Shown: positions 8,539 to 18,308, numbered from the stretch's first letter. The stretch is 64,000 bases of DNA from Leptolyngbya sp. FACHB-8 (GCF_014695575.1 NZ_JACJOO010000089.1:33408-97407), one strand, 5' to 3'. Program-made: numbers and translations. Notes: generated from the sequence alone by a model not told the origin.

Positions 8539-8641
8539 AGACCTTAATCTGCACTTTCTTCCACTATGACAATGTGTAACAGACGAAAAATCAGCTTTTG
8601 GGTGGGGGTTTCCGTTGTTTTTGGCCGGATCTTTCTCCAGT

Positions 8642-8692
8642 GTTTGAATAGGCTGAAAAGCCCGTATGGAGGGATTTTTAGCCTATTCAAAC
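8642..8692. terminator. Hairpin between uvsE and the large membrane-protein gene
   Basis: The 13-bp arms GTTTGAATAGGCT/AGCCTATTCAAAC enclose a weakly paired loop, about 65 bp downstream of the minus-strand gene ending at 8757. It is a plausible terminator of that gene, although a T tract is lacking. Confidence 0.45.
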
Positions 8693-8756
8693 TCAAAAAT
8701 GGCTGCCTGGTGAAACCATCTCGAAGAGATAGCTCTACCAGGCAACTGCCCCTACC

Positions 8757-11700
8757 TTAGTCCCATTGCTCCAAAGCACCGAGCCAATAGCGAACGAACT
8801 CTGCAATTTGGGCGCGGCGAGCTTCAAAATTGGCCGCAATCCAGATGAAGAGGAGGCCCAAAGCAATACCAACGGCCCAGAGGAGAAGGGGGTAAAGGTC
8901 GATGAGCACGACTAACTGACGGAGAACCTGGTAGATGAAGGCAAGCGTGCCGACGAACAAATAGGCGCGGACTCGAAAGGCTAAACCCGCAATGACGAGA
9001 AGCAGGGCGATCGCCAGGGCGAAACCGGCCATCCCCAAGCCCCGCTCGGCTTCGTAAATGCTGGTCAGTACAATTAAGCCAACGGCTAGAATGCGCAACC
9101 AATGGCGATTCTGACGGCTGTTCGCCGTTTGCAGGTTAGGATCGACCTGGGCCAGATAGAGCAGGGATAGACCTATCAGCGACGCATAGGCCAAGGGTTC
9201 TTGAATGCCTTGCTCATTGAGCCATTGGAAAACGCCCCAGTTCGCCAACAGCACACTGAAGTAGCTCAACCGAACCTGATGCCTGACTTTAGCGACCCAG
9301 GCATAAAAGGCACCAACGATAAACAGCGATGGGGCAGCCGCCTGGTCAGCGAATAAAACAACGAGGGTGAGTGGAAGAATCAGGGCAGAGTTTTGCCAGG
9401 GGCGATCGCTCCAGCCAAGGCGAGGCCACGGTACCAGGTACATGGCGCAGGCGACAGGGGTAGCGATCGCGCCCGCCCAGGCCAGTAGTAACGCTGTATC
9501 AGGAACGGCAAGCCAGAGGCCGTAACCACAGGCCACGGTCGCCGCTGTGATACCGGCATAGGTTAGATTCTCCTGAGTGCGGCCCTGCCAGAGCGCATCA
9601 GCTGCCAGAATCAGAGCGACGCTAATCCAGAGCAGGCCACCCTGAAGGCTGCGGTCGAAGCTCAGTGCCATCAGGAGTAATCCACTGCCCAGAACCCAAT
9701 GACCCAGCGCAAAACTCTTAAATTCATCATGGGTTAATCGCAGATAGGGCCCAATCCAGCGGCTGAGGAGGCGATCGCCGACCCCCAGCACCGCTGCCAG
9801 TCCGGCCAGCAGGACCAATCCATCCCCTGCTGCCCCGCCGGATGCCTGGCTGAGTTGATAAATCAGTAACTCATAGAATCCGGCCGTGATGAGAAGCATG
9901 GCCCCAAAGGTCACGGGTTTGAGCCGGGGGCGTCGCCGTCCCACCCCTAGCCCGATGAGCGCAGCGGCGAGGGTGTAGAGTCCGGTGGCAGGGCTGAAGG
10001 GTTGCCCATGTCCGATGATGATGCCAGCAGCTCCGTATGACAGAGGGATCAAATGCCAGCTTTGGCGATAGGGTCGTGATTTCCGAGCCGTCCAGAAATC
10101 TCCAGCAATTTGGGTTCCTAGCCCCAGAGCCAGGTTGGCGATCGCCCACATCTGTCCATCCAGTGGGGCTGTTGGCTGGAGGTTGTGGATGAGAGCCAGC
10201 AGCAACATTTCGACGGCGATGGCAAGGCTATAGAAGCCGGGGTTGCGAGGGGCCAGCCAGAGGCGATAGGCGATGGCAGCGATCAGCAGGACTATCCCTG
10301 CGGTCACTTGCCTGCTTAAGGGCACCTGCTCCGCAATGGTATAGAAAATGAAGCCATACAAGACGATGAACGTGCCGATGGAGAGGGCGATCGCCCATCC
10401 CGTCAAACTGGGTTTGTAAACCCGGCTGAGGGGGTTCTCTTTGCGAGATTGCCAATGCCAGAGACCCCATAAAGCAGCAATCATCAGGGGCAGCACTACG
10501 GGCCACTCAGGGGCTACTTGCTCCCGGACTTGCCAGAAGAGCGCACCGACAAACAGAAGACCCAACCCAATATGGGTAGTGGCATTGAGGCCAACTGATT
10601 GCCTACGGGTGTTGAAGAGTAATAACCCCGTCATCAAACCCAAGCTGAATAGCCGAGTTTCCCAGGTTTCATAGGTCAGAGCCTGGACGAGAACAGCCGC
10701 AGCGGTGCTACATCCAATTGCCGTTCTGTAAGGGGGAAAGGTGGGTAAATAGGCCAATCCAGTTAGAGCCAGAGGCACAGCCAGCCAGAGCCAGCCCCAG
10801 GGTTGAAGCACGGCTTCATTCCAAAACATCAGCCCACCCAAGCTGGCCAGCCCTAACCCGAGATGCCAGCTACTCTGGTGTACCCGAGACCAGCCAGGGC
10901 TGAGACAAAACCCCCACTCTACCAGAGCTGCCCCCAATAGCAGTAAGCTCCAGGTGGTGTAACTCAGCGTCGGGAAGGCCAGCGCAACCCAGGCCGCGAT
11001 CGCCCCTAATCCTAGAAATTGTGCTCCATAGATGACCCAGCCCGGCAGCTCTTCCCGCCGACGGACGGTCACAATCAGGGTCAGGAAGGCAAGGCTGAGG
11101 GTGAGCGATCGCATCAACGGGTTAGGCAGACTTACAACCACCAGTCCGACGCCCAGGGCCAGAGCCAGGTGCTCAGCCGTACGACCTAGAGACCTTTGGG
11201 ATTGGCGGTAGTACCAGTTCCCCACCAGTAGTGTCCCGATCAGGTAAGGAAACATGGATACGCCCAACGCGGCCCAGGGCATACCCGCAGGGCCAGCCTG
11301 TTGCACTAACCAGGCAAAAATTCCTCGACGGGTTTCTGGCGGGATCACGCGGCCCATCAACCAGTAGGCTTGTAAGCCCACCAAAAACAGTGAGGCCAGA
11401 TCTTCTCTCCGCTGCGTGTGAAGCAACTGCTCCAAAATCAACCCAACACCGATTAGACTGACGGCGATCGCCTGGAGCGGGGGCTGAGCTCCCACCGTGA
11501 CTCCCCAGCCGAGTAACAGCAAAGCTATCCCCAATTGCATCCACAAACGCCGGGCAGGGACGCGGCGAGATTGCCAGGCCAGAAGTCCACCACAAATACC
11601 GAAGGCCAGCCCCAGTTGAGAAAAGGGCACCTGGGCAACCCATAAGGCTCGCACCAGCAGTATCAGCAGGGATAACAAAATTACGATAATAGGCTGGCTC

Positions 11701-12530
11701 AACCCAGAACCCGTTGGGGGTTCACCCTCCTGGGAAGTCGTGGGAGGAAATTGGGCCGTCAAGGTCAGGGCGCTGCCGATGGTGGCTCCATAGCTGGCAA
11801 TCAGGGCCATCCCAGCGATAGCCCAACCTCCATGCAACCAACTCAGGGCGACGATAGTTGCGATGACCCAACGGGGTTGGGCTGGCGGCTCAATGGTTGG
11901 TCGTAATAACGTGACCAGCATGGCGCTTAACATCAGGGCCGCCAGAGGAGCGATCGCCCAACCCCAGGGTTGCTGCCAGAGGGCGATCGTATCCATGCGC
12001 CAGAAATTAATTGGAATGAGCAGCAGGGTTGCCATCTGCACCATCTGGGTGGTGAGCTTCAGCGTCGGACGACGGGCCGTCCATGCCGTTGCTGCAAAGA
12101 AGGCCACGCTGTAAGCCAGCAAAACCAGGTATTGCCCTGTTGGAGAAAAGTTTTGCCATTGGCTGGCAGCCAGCACCCCTGAGGACACAATCACCAAAAA
12201 CACGCCCAAAAATAGCAACCAGATGATGCTGATTTCTTCCATCAGGGCCTGGAGGCGTTGAGTTAACCAACCGGGTTCGGCGACCGAGCGAGGAGCGACG
12301 GCACGCTGTCGATTTGCTGCTGTAGGTTCAACAAAATTGCCCACAGGGGAAGGAGGAGCAATAGCCTGAGGGGATGGCAAAGGGCAAGTTAAATGGCGGT
12401 GGCAGAGTTGCCGTACTTGCTCATCGGAGAGCAAGCCGAGTTGCTGCCAGAGGGCTAACCCTTCGAGGAGAGCCGTATGGTGGGCAGGTACGACAACTTC
12501 AAAGCGAATGGTGGATTGGGGGTCTGTCAC
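8757..12530 (-). CDS. Very large multi-spanning membrane protein (DUF2157-like), function unknown
   Basis: The protein has 1257 residues. The first 90 or so are soluble (LWQQLGLLSDEQVRQLC near 28-44, then a Pro/Ala linker). After that it is an almost unbroken series of hydrophobic helices, roughly thirty, with Trp- and Leu-rich segments and short basic loops, ending just after a hydrophobic helix (FIWIAANFEARRAQIAEF). This layout resembles DUF2157-type cyanobacterial integral membrane proteins; no transporter or enzyme motif is evident. HIP1 octamers are frequent in it. The next upstream gene (start 14029, stop 12656) ends 125 bp before this start in the same direction, so co-transcription is possible. 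Confidence 0.85.
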   Translation of the reverse strand: MTDPQSTIRFEVVVPAHHTALLEGLALWQQLGLLSDEQVRQLCHRHLTCPLPSPQAIAPPSPVGNFVEPTAANRQRAVAPRSVAEPGWLTQRLQALMEEISIIWLLFLGVFLVIVSSGVLAASQWQNFSPTGQYLVLLAYSVAFFAATAWTARRPTLKLTTQMVQMATLLLIPINFWRMDTIALWQQPWGWAIAPLAALMLSAMLVTLLRPTIEPPAQPRWVIATIVALSWLHGGWAIAGMALIASYGATIGSALTLTAQFPPTTSQEGEPPTGSGLSQPIIVILLSLLILLVRALWVAQVPFSQLGLAFGICGGLLAWQSRRVPARRLWMQLGIALLLLGWGVTVGAQPPLQAIAVSLIGVGLILEQLLHTQRREDLASLFLVGLQAYWLMGRVIPPETRRGIFAWLVQQAGPAGMPWAALGVSMFPYLIGTLLVGNWYYRQSQRSLGRTAEHLALALGVGLVVVSLPNPLMRSLTLSLAFLTLIVTVRRREELPGWVIYGAQFLGLGAIAAWVALAFPTLSYTTWSLLLLGAALVEWGFCLSPGWSRVHQSSWHLGLGLASLGGLMFWNEAVLQPWGWLWLAVPLALTGLAYLPTFPPYRTAIGCSTAAAVLVQALTYETWETRLFSLGLMTGLLLFNTRRQSVGLNATTHIGLGLLFVGALFWQVREQVAPEWPVVLPLMIAALWGLWHWQSRKENPLSRVYKPSLTGWAIALSIGTFIVLYGFIFYTIAEQVPLSRQVTAGIVLLIAAIAYRLWLAPRNPGFYSLAIAVEMLLLALIHNLQPTAPLDGQMWAIANLALGLGTQIAGDFWTARKSRPYRQSWHLIPLSYGAAGIIIGHGQPFSPATGLYTLAAALIGLGVGRRRPRLKPVTFGAMLLITAGFYELLIYQLSQASGGAAGDGLVLLAGLAAVLGVGDRLLSRWIGPYLRLTHDEFKSFALGHWVLGSGLLLMALSFDRSLQGGLLWISVALILAADALWQGRTQENLTYAGITAATVACGYGLWLAVPDTALLLAWAGAIATPVACAMYLVPWPRLGWSDRPWQNSALILPLTLVVLFADQAAAPSLFIVGAFYAWVAKVRHQVRLSYFSVLLANWGVFQWLNEQGIQEPLAYASLIGLSLLYLAQVDPNLQTANSRQNRHWLRILAVGLIVLTSIYEAERGLGMAGFALAIALLLVIAGLAFRVRAYLFVGTLAFIYQVLRQLVVLIDLYPLLLWAVGIALGLLFIWIAANFEARRAQIAEFVRYWLGALEQWD

Positions 12531-12655
12531 CGATTTTAGAACGCAAAGTGATCCCTATTTATATCAATCACCCGTCCGGTTGCGACAAAACAGTGATGGA
12601 GCTTCACACCTGCTTGCTAGTCCACCTGCCCCTACCCGCCAATAACAGTGGTTAC

Positions 12656-14029
12656 TTATGCTGTTTTGCCGATAGTCAAGTTAAAAGACTTGTCGATAAA
12701 CTCCCCACGGTTACTGGTGCGGCGAATGGTGATGGTTTTGTGAATGGGTTGACCCTTGCCATAGCGTTCCAGGCGACTCTTAAGAACACGCAGCTCATTG
12801 CCCCGCAACACAAATAAACCTTCAGCGCGATCGACTAGGGAATAGTGGAAGACCTCTTCTTCCAGGTCCGTTGCTGTGGCCGGAAGACGGGCGACGACTT
12901 GTTCGTCGGATAGATCGACAATGTCGCTATCGTGATCTTCCAGATAAGGAAAGAGATAGTCTTCCGAGGTGAGCCGTCCGGCATTCGCCAGTGCAATGGG
13001 GACTTCCTCTCCGATCGCTTCCACCAGCGGCATTTCTGGGGCAGCGGGCGGTGGAGGTGAGGCGATCGCGATCGGTTCAGGTAAAGGAGCCGGATGAGAC
13101 TGCGGTGGAGGAGCCGGGGGTTTTGTGGGGGCTGCGATCGCGGCGACAGGTTCAGATCGGGGAGTGGGAGGGTTAGAGGGTTCGGTATTGGGAGCGGTTT
13201 CTGGGGGGTTGGGACTGGAGTGGTAAGTTGGGGGAGATTCAACGGGAATAGCGCGTTTTGTACGCCTGGCTTGATGCTGGCGCATTCCATCACGGATGAT
13301 GATGACCCAGCCTGCTCCATAAATGACAGCCCAACCAACGATCCACAGGGCGTAGGAGGGGGAGTCCGTGTCAAAATCGTAGGTGATCGGAGCCCGTGGG
13401 CGATCCTGGGGCTGAGGCGTAGCTTCCTGGAGAACCTCCGGGGCTTCTGTTAGCTGGGAAGGCTTAGCTGCCTGGGGTTGAGGCGTGGCTTCTGGAGACG
13501 ATTCTGAGGTCTCGGCTGGAGGTTGTGCTGGAGCCTCAGGTGATTGAGTCGTGAAAGACGCTGAAGAAGGGTCTGAGGGTGAAGTCAGGGTGGCCCAAGT
13601 CTCTGCACCAACCATGCCATCGTCAGGTAGATTGTGCGATCGCTGCCATGCTCGTACGGCTGCCTGGGTGCGTCGTCCAAAAATGCCATCTGTGGCGTCG
13701 GTGTAGTAACCCTGTTGTTGGAGCTGGGTTTGCAAGCTTTGCACCGCTTCTCCCCGGCTACCCAGTTGCAGGAGGGGTTGGACGGGTGCGGCAGCTGATT
13801 GTATCCATGCACGATTGGGTTGGGTGGCCGGAACGGAAGGGGGCGTCTGAGGTGTACGCGCAAATTCAGCCTGAGTAATAGCATCGGGTGTCTCGATGCT
13901 GGGGGTGGAGAAGGATGTTGTGGCGATCGCCACCGTCACGTTATCCCCCTGCTCCACATCGGTCTGCTGAATGGAAACAGGGCCAATCTCGGACGGGATG
14001 CAGTCAGGGCAGGTTAGAAGCATCACCAT
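12656..14029 (-). CDS. Peptidoglycan-binding domain protein with central membrane segment
   Basis: This 457-residue protein has a PG_binding_1 domain at about residues 88-150 (LGSRGEAVQSLQTQLQQQGY, DGIFGRRTQAAVRAWQ, DGMVGAETWATL). A Pro/Ala/Thr/Glu-rich linker follows, then one transmembrane helix near 228-247 (ALWIVGWAVIYGAGWVIII), a basic patch, a long Pro-rich stretch (about 265-345), and a compact C-terminal domain ending FIDKSFNLTIGKTA. The arrangement suggests an outer cell-wall-facing binding module tied to a cytoplasmic C-terminal domain that I do not recognise. The N-terminus (MVMLLTCPDC) has no obvious ribosome-binding site, so the exact start is uncertain. Confidence 0.82.
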   Translation of the reverse strand: MVMLLTCPDCIPSEIGPVSIQQTDVEQGDNVTVAIATTSFSTPSIETPDAITQAEFARTPQTPPSVPATQPNRAWIQSAAAPVQPLLQLGSRGEAVQSLQTQLQQQGYYTDATDGIFGRRTQAAVRAWQRSHNLPDDGMVGAETWATLTSPSDPSSASFTTQSPEAPAQPPAETSESSPEATPQPQAAKPSQLTEAPEVLQEATPQPQDRPRAPITYDFDTDSPSYALWIVGWAVIYGAGWVIIIRDGMRQHQARRTKRAIPVESPPTYHSSPNPPETAPNTEPSNPPTPRSEPVAAIAAPTKPPAPPPQSHPAPLPEPIAIASPPPPAAPEMPLVEAIGEEVPIALANAGRLTSEDYLFPYLEDHDSDIVDLSDEQVVARLPATATDLEEEVFHYSLVDRAEGLFVLRGNELRVLKSRLERYGKGQPIHKTITIRRTSNRGEFIDKSFNLTIGKTA

Positions 14030-14221
14030 AATTACTGCTCAACTCGTTGGAGGGGCATGAAATTGTACGAATGGTGCAGGATTCAAGCCATGGGTAACGA
14101 TCTTTCCTGGATATTTCCAGGGGAATTCACAACGGTCACAATTTTGCTTACCCCCCTTTACAAGCCACCATCCGGCAAACCGGATAATGCTTGACAAAAG
14201 TTTTATCCAGTTGCGCAATAT

Positions 14222-14320
14222 TTACAGCGTTTTTCAAGCACTTAAAATCTGGTTGTTTTTGTGAGAGCCGCGCTCCGCGTGGCTCTCACAAAAACAACCG
14301 AATTTGATTCAAAGCAGTAA
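14222..14320. mobile_element. MITE-like element, copy 2 (right end degraded, core inverted)
   Basis: The left flank matches copy 1 (TTACAGCG, then CTTAAAATC). The central hairpin has perfect 19-bp arms. The tip reads GCTCCGC (14272-14278), the complement of the GCGGAGC seen in copy 1, although the flanks are in the same orientation. The right terminal repeat is reduced to AAGCAGTAA. It merges into the next palindrome. Confidence 0.65.
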
Positions 14321-14393
14321 GGGGAGGGCTAAGCCCTCCCTTTACTGCTTTGAATCAAATTCGGTGAAAGAACCTTGTTATGGTTCTTTCACC
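14298..14393. repeat. Two further chained palindromes
   Basis: The palindrome 14298-14364 has arms of about 33 bp with one mismatch (CCGAATTTGATTCAAAGCAG outward, AGGGCT inward). The palindrome 14363-14393 has arms GGTGAAAGAACC/GGTTCTTTCACC. Together with the MITE hairpin they form three consecutive stem-loops overlapping by 2-3 nt. They lie 38-130 bp past the stop of the gene ending at 14431. The rest of the 401-bp gap (14030-14221) shows nothing else. Confidence 0.8.
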
Positions 14394-14430
14394 GGAAATC
14401 TAAATACTGAGCTGAGCGACGTAGAGAAAA

Positions 14431-17097
14431 CTATGCCAACGTGCTGCTAGATGCCATGCCTCGGAAATTGGACTCCGTCAACCCTTCGAGGGCGAGGGGT
14501 TGGGGTGCAGCAAGGGGATCCAGGGACGTTGTATTGCCATTGCCAACACCCGGGAGTGAGAGGACATCGCTATTGAGTGTGGCGATCGCCCCCGGTTGCC
14601 CGGCTACGGACGCCTGTAGGGGATGAGTAGGAGCCATCCATAGAGAAGCGGGTTGTTCACATCCTGGGAATTGACCGCCGACCAGAAGCTGATCGGTTGC
14701 AACATCGCTACCATTCACACCACGACTACCGCCAGGGGTGGGCACCTGTGTTGTTCCGCTAATGGGGTCATCGGAAACAGAAACGGTGACATCATCTGTG
14801 ACGGCTTGCAAGCTGAAGTCGTCTCCACCGCGATTGGAGGCTTGAATGGAGCCATCAGAACCACTGGGGGCAAGGCTATTGGGGTCGTTCATAACACGGC
14901 GATCGCTGGTGTTGCTCCCATCGACCGTGACCGCCAGGGGGGCGATCGCATTCGTTTCACTAAAGCCGCTGGTCGTCAGGGTCGTGGGGCTAGAACTTCC
15001 CGCGCTCAGGCGACTTTGAATGATGTCTTGCAATGCACTCCATTTAGGACTGGTGGTTTGATACAGGCTTTCCCGTGCCCCCCAACTGCCCCATTTGCTG
15101 GGGGTATAAACGTCGCTAAAGTTGGTAAATAAATCTCCACCTGAGTTGTTCCAGTTATTGAGATATTGCCGATACAGGTCGCCCATACGCGGGTCACGGT
15201 TAGCGGCAATGAACAAGTTGGTGATGGCCTGGTTATTCGCAACGTTACCTACTCCCGCCAGGTGCTGCCCGCCTTCATAAGCTGTCATCGTCAGGCCATT
15301 TTGCCGGGCCAGGCTAGCAAAGTTTTGCATCCATCGCGTCGCAGAAGCCAGGGCACCCCCGGTGGGGCCGCCGCTCAACTGGCCACCACTGGAGAGTTCG
15401 CGGAATAGCCGATTAAGACCTCCATCTGCGTCCCGAGTCCAACTGGTGATGGTGCTTTCGTATTGGGAGTTGCCCAGGTAGCCGCCAAAATAGGGGGCGA
15501 TCGCAATGGTATCAATCCCGGCTTGCTGCGGTGTCCAGCCCTGGCTACGAATGTAATTCAAGACAGACGTGGCAGTTCCCGTATTCGCAGCCTGAGCGGC
15601 TAATACGCCCATCACTCGACCTTTATCTGCACCAAATACCGAATCAAACATTCGGGTAATATCAGTGGTGCGCTTGGCGAAAAAGAGGCGATTGCGATCG
15701 AAGTCACTGCTGCCCTGATTGGGAAATAGAAGATTGCCCTGTTGTGTGGCGTAGCTGGTCTGGGAAAATATCCCATTCCATACTTCATTCGAGTACTCCA
15801 CATACACTTTCAGCCCAGGATTGAGATGCTCTTTCACATATTGGGCAAAGTTGCGAACGTAGTCATCGGTGGCCTGATGGGGGATGTTAAACCAGGGGTC
15901 AACACCGGTCTGGTTTGCCAATTGCACCATCAGTTCCAGCGGCACTCCATCGGCCGAGTAAATGGCGTCGTTGGCCTGAGGGCGATCGCTCCAGTTTCTC
16001 TGGGTGGAGTTGTTGGTATCCATCCAATCCATAAACCGCAGGGTTTCCATTCCCCGCACGCTGTTAACAAAATCAGGATTAAAGGGCTGTGTCTGGTAAA
16101 TGTTGATGTAGGGCTCTGGAATCACACGAATGTTGCGGACGTAATTACCCGTGCGATTAGGATCGGTGCTGACGATACTGAGCTGAATGGGGTTGTTGCC
16201 CGTGGTCGTGATCACATCCCGTCCGGGGCGTGAAGCGGTGGTGTCACGAGTGCCATTCCCGGCGTAGCGCAACTCCCCTTCCCCGTCATACAGCACGATG
16301 TAGCGATTGAACTTGGCGGCTGTAGGAACCAGGGTGGTGACTCGATTGAATTGCAGGCCACTGCTGCTAGTGGGTAGCGATCGCACCCAACCCTGGCTAT
16401 CCAAATCAATGCGACTGGTTTCCCCAGTATTCCAGGTGCTGGATGTTCCCGGTATCCAGGCACGGGCGTTTTTGAAGAAGTCGGTAAAGGGATACTGAGT
16501 TGACCAATCGCTAATACCGTTTAGATTGGTGCCAATGTTTGTATTGGCTGCCGCGGTGCCCGTGGTGGGGGGTGTGCTGCCGCCGCTGGTGGGAGGTGTG
16601 CTACCTCCTGATGGGGCAGAGATAGGCACAAACTCAATGTAATCAAACCGAGCATATTCGCCCTGATTGCGCGTGCCTTGAATCTCGATGCGATCGCCCG
16701 GATTCAACTGAATTGAGTTATGGGTTACACGTGTTGTGAAGGTTCTGGGACTGGCGAGGTTATCAAGGGTGCTGCGATTGAACGAAAAGGAGTTACTCTG
16801 CCCAGCAACGCGAATAGTTGCCGAAGCGACGCCATCATTCTCATCAAAGTAACCTACACGAACCTGGTAAGTACCTGCTGGCCCACTAAAGGTGCCAACA
16901 GCGGACCCTGTATTGCTGGTCGATTGGTTTAGGGAAATCTGGCTTCCCCCAGAAGCTCCAGAACCCGAGGTCGTTTCAGTACGATATCCCGTTAACGTCA
17001 GACGCTCAGCTTCAATGCGAATGGGCGTAGCCGTGGTTGTTAGCTCAGTGCCTAAAAGATTGGTTTCCTGAGAAAGGAGCGTATTGTTAGTCGCCAT
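14431..17097 (-). CDS. Carbohydrate-binding, glycoside-hydrolase-like secreted protein
   Basis: This 888-residue protein begins with a CBM6/35-like beta-sandwich (about residues 25-160, opening IRIEAERLTLTGYRTE and closing ARFDYIEFVP). A Gly/Ser/Thr/Pro linker follows, then a domain of about 500 residues with features of a clan GH-A (beta/alpha)8 glycosidase. E438 in YVEYSNEVWN is a candidate acid/base and E608 in TAYEGGQH a candidate nucleophile. The final 180 residues are low-complexity. No N-terminal signal peptide is visible, as in many cyanobacterial proteins exported by type I systems, but no RTX repeats were found either. The substrate is unknown; a role in exopolysaccharide or cellulose turnover is inference. 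Confidence 0.75.
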   Translation of the reverse strand: MATNNTLLSQETNLLGTELTTTATPIRIEAERLTLTGYRTETTSGSGASGGSQISLNQSTSNTGSAVGTFSGPAGTYQVRVGYFDENDGVASATIRVAGQSNSFSFNRSTLDNLASPRTFTTRVTHNSIQLNPGDRIEIQGTRNQGEYARFDYIEFVPISAPSGGSTPPTSGGSTPPTTGTAAANTNIGTNLNGISDWSTQYPFTDFFKNARAWIPGTSSTWNTGETSRIDLDSQGWVRSLPTSSSGLQFNRVTTLVPTAAKFNRYIVLYDGEGELRYAGNGTRDTTASRPGRDVITTTGNNPIQLSIVSTDPNRTGNYVRNIRVIPEPYINIYQTQPFNPDFVNSVRGMETLRFMDWMDTNNSTQRNWSDRPQANDAIYSADGVPLELMVQLANQTGVDPWFNIPHQATDDYVRNFAQYVKEHLNPGLKVYVEYSNEVWNGIFSQTSYATQQGNLLFPNQGSSDFDRNRLFFAKRTTDITRMFDSVFGADKGRVMGVLAAQAANTGTATSVLNYIRSQGWTPQQAGIDTIAIAPYFGGYLGNSQYESTITSWTRDADGGLNRLFRELSSGGQLSGGPTGGALASATRWMQNFASLARQNGLTMTAYEGGQHLAGVGNVANNQAITNLFIAANRDPRMGDLYRQYLNNWNNSGGDLFTNFSDVYTPSKWGSWGARESLYQTTSPKWSALQDIIQSRLSAGSSSPTTLTTSGFSETNAIAPLAVTVDGSNTSDRRVMNDPNSLAPSGSDGSIQASNRGGDDFSLQAVTDDVTVSVSDDPISGTTQVPTPGGSRGVNGSDVATDQLLVGGQFPGCEQPASLWMAPTHPLQASVAGQPGAIATLNSDVLSLPGVGNGNTTSLDPLAAPQPLALEGLTESNFRGMASSSTLA

Positions 17098-17867
17098 CTA
17101 TTTGTCCTCTGAACGAAATGTTTGCACAGATTGCACAGCAAAATCTGTAATGAATTGGCAGACGCAAACGATCGAATGACAGAATCAAACGATGGTTAGG
17201 GAAACTGTTTCATAAGGTTTAGCGAAACTTTTGAGAAACTGTTCTCCCAATACTTGAAATTGACCTGACAAGACTAGGAATACAGGTGGAATGAAACTTA
17301 CTGAAAAACTTCCTCCCAGAACTTAGCCTAATGTTTATGAAGATGGCAACAATTTTCTGATGTCTACTGGAATTAATTTATTCATTCTTATAAGCACTTT
17401 CTATTATTAGAAAACGCAAGCAACTGTCTTATCACGGAAAACATAGAACAAATATTTTTTTGCACAATTTCCGGATGCTTAAACTCTGGTTAAATTTAGG
17501 GATATCGGAGGAATTGTCATGAAAAATTGTAGAAAAAACCAGTAGAAGTACGGATTTATCTTGCTGAGTAAGGAGACGGGAATATTATTTATTACTGCAA
17601 AAGTAAAATACTCAGCGCGAGTGGTAGTAGAAAACGGGTAATAACCCCGAAATATAGATTTGTGATAAATAAGTCATCTAAAAGTCAAGAAATATCAGTT
17701 CTGTGAGTCTTTCAGGCGGCTTGCTTGGCCTCTTGAAGGTTGTGCCGGGCGATCGCACCAAACATGGAAGAGTGTTTTTTCTACCAGCGGATTGATACAG
17801 GTTCAGGCTAACGATAGAGCCAGGTTCAGCGATCCAGTTGCTACGCTTGTTAAATACTAAGGTCTGT
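17098..17867. other. Intergenic region, AT-rich, no supported gene
   Basis: It should contain the promoter of the minus-strand gene starting at 17097. A strong Shine-Dalgarno (GGAGGA) precedes an ATG at 17519, but that frame stops after eight codons. On the minus strand, 17711-17780 reads as a short open tail (MFGAIARHNLQEAKQAA, then stop) that could be a remnant of a lost gene. Nothing else is recognised. Confidence 0.4.
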
Positions 17868-17942
17868 TTTAAGGGGTCTTTTTCCTACGCGAAGCGCACG
17901 AAAAAATAACTCTTCCAACCAGCTTTAAAACATACCCTAGAT
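17868..17942. repeat. Half-degraded copy of the 5301-5370 palindrome family
   Basis: GCGAAGC lies at 17889-17895 between partial arms. The right flank CGCACGAAAAAATAACTC, then CAGCTTTAAAACAT, matches the 5325-5370 region closely, whereas the left arm has diverged. It ends about 40 bp upstream of the csbD start, so it may lie within that gene's 5' leader. Confidence 0.6.
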
Positions 17943-17980
17943 TTTTCTAACCCTATAGAAGCGATAAAAGGAATATAACC

Positions 17981-18169
17981 ATGAGTATCAACGATAGAGC
18001 GAAAGCAACAGGTAAAAATATTGAAGGCAAGATTCAAGAAGCGGTTGGCAAGGTGACAGGCAATCCTCAAGATGAAGTGGCAGGCCGGGCAAAACAGCAA
18101 GAAGCATCCGCTGAACACACCGTAGAAAACATCAAGGATAATTTGAAAAAAGCAGTAGATGGACTATAA
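17981..18169 (+). CDS. CsbD family small stress protein
   Basis: The protein has 62 residues and begins MSINDRAKATGKNIEGKIQE, a CsbD-like helical protein with the conserved KGKIQEAVGKVTGN-type motif and high Lys/Glu/Ala content. Family members are abundant general-stress proteins in bacteria; their molecular role is unclear. An AAAGGA ribosome-binding site lies 8-9 nt before the ATG. A clear terminator follows at 18280, so it is probably transcribed alone. Confidence 0.9.
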   Translation: MSINDRAKATGKNIEGKIQEAVGKVTGNPQDEVAGRAKQQEASAEHTVENIKDNLKKAVDGL

Positions 18170-18212
18170 ATAGCATCTGCAAGCCGCTTTAGTGAATGAG
18201 ATGAAACCCTGA

Positions 18213-18240
18213 GGGAGTTGGGGCGATCGCCCCAACTCCC
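18213..18240. repeat. Perfect 28-bp palindrome centred on HIP1
   Basis: GGGAGTTGGG-CGATCG-CCCAACTCCC is a loopless perfect palindrome with the octamer GCGATCGC at its centre, 43 bp after the csbD stop. It may add to termination or represent a HIP1-seeded repeat. Confidence 0.75.
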
Positions 18241-18279
18241 TGACACAAGAAGAAACAACCATCTTGAAAGCATATAAGA

Positions 18280-18308
18280 AGCATCCCATCTTCGAGGATG
18301 CTTTTTTT
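18280..18308 (+). terminator. Rho-independent terminator of csbD
   Basis: A stem AAGCATCC/GGATGCTT is followed directly by a run of T residues (18302-18308). The position, 110 bp downstream of csbD on the same strand, fits its transcription end. Confidence 0.8.

Noticed and set aside
17519..17545. Eight-codon ORF with a strong GGAGGA ribosome-binding site
   Set aside because: Too short to support, with no associated attenuator or downstream gene in range.
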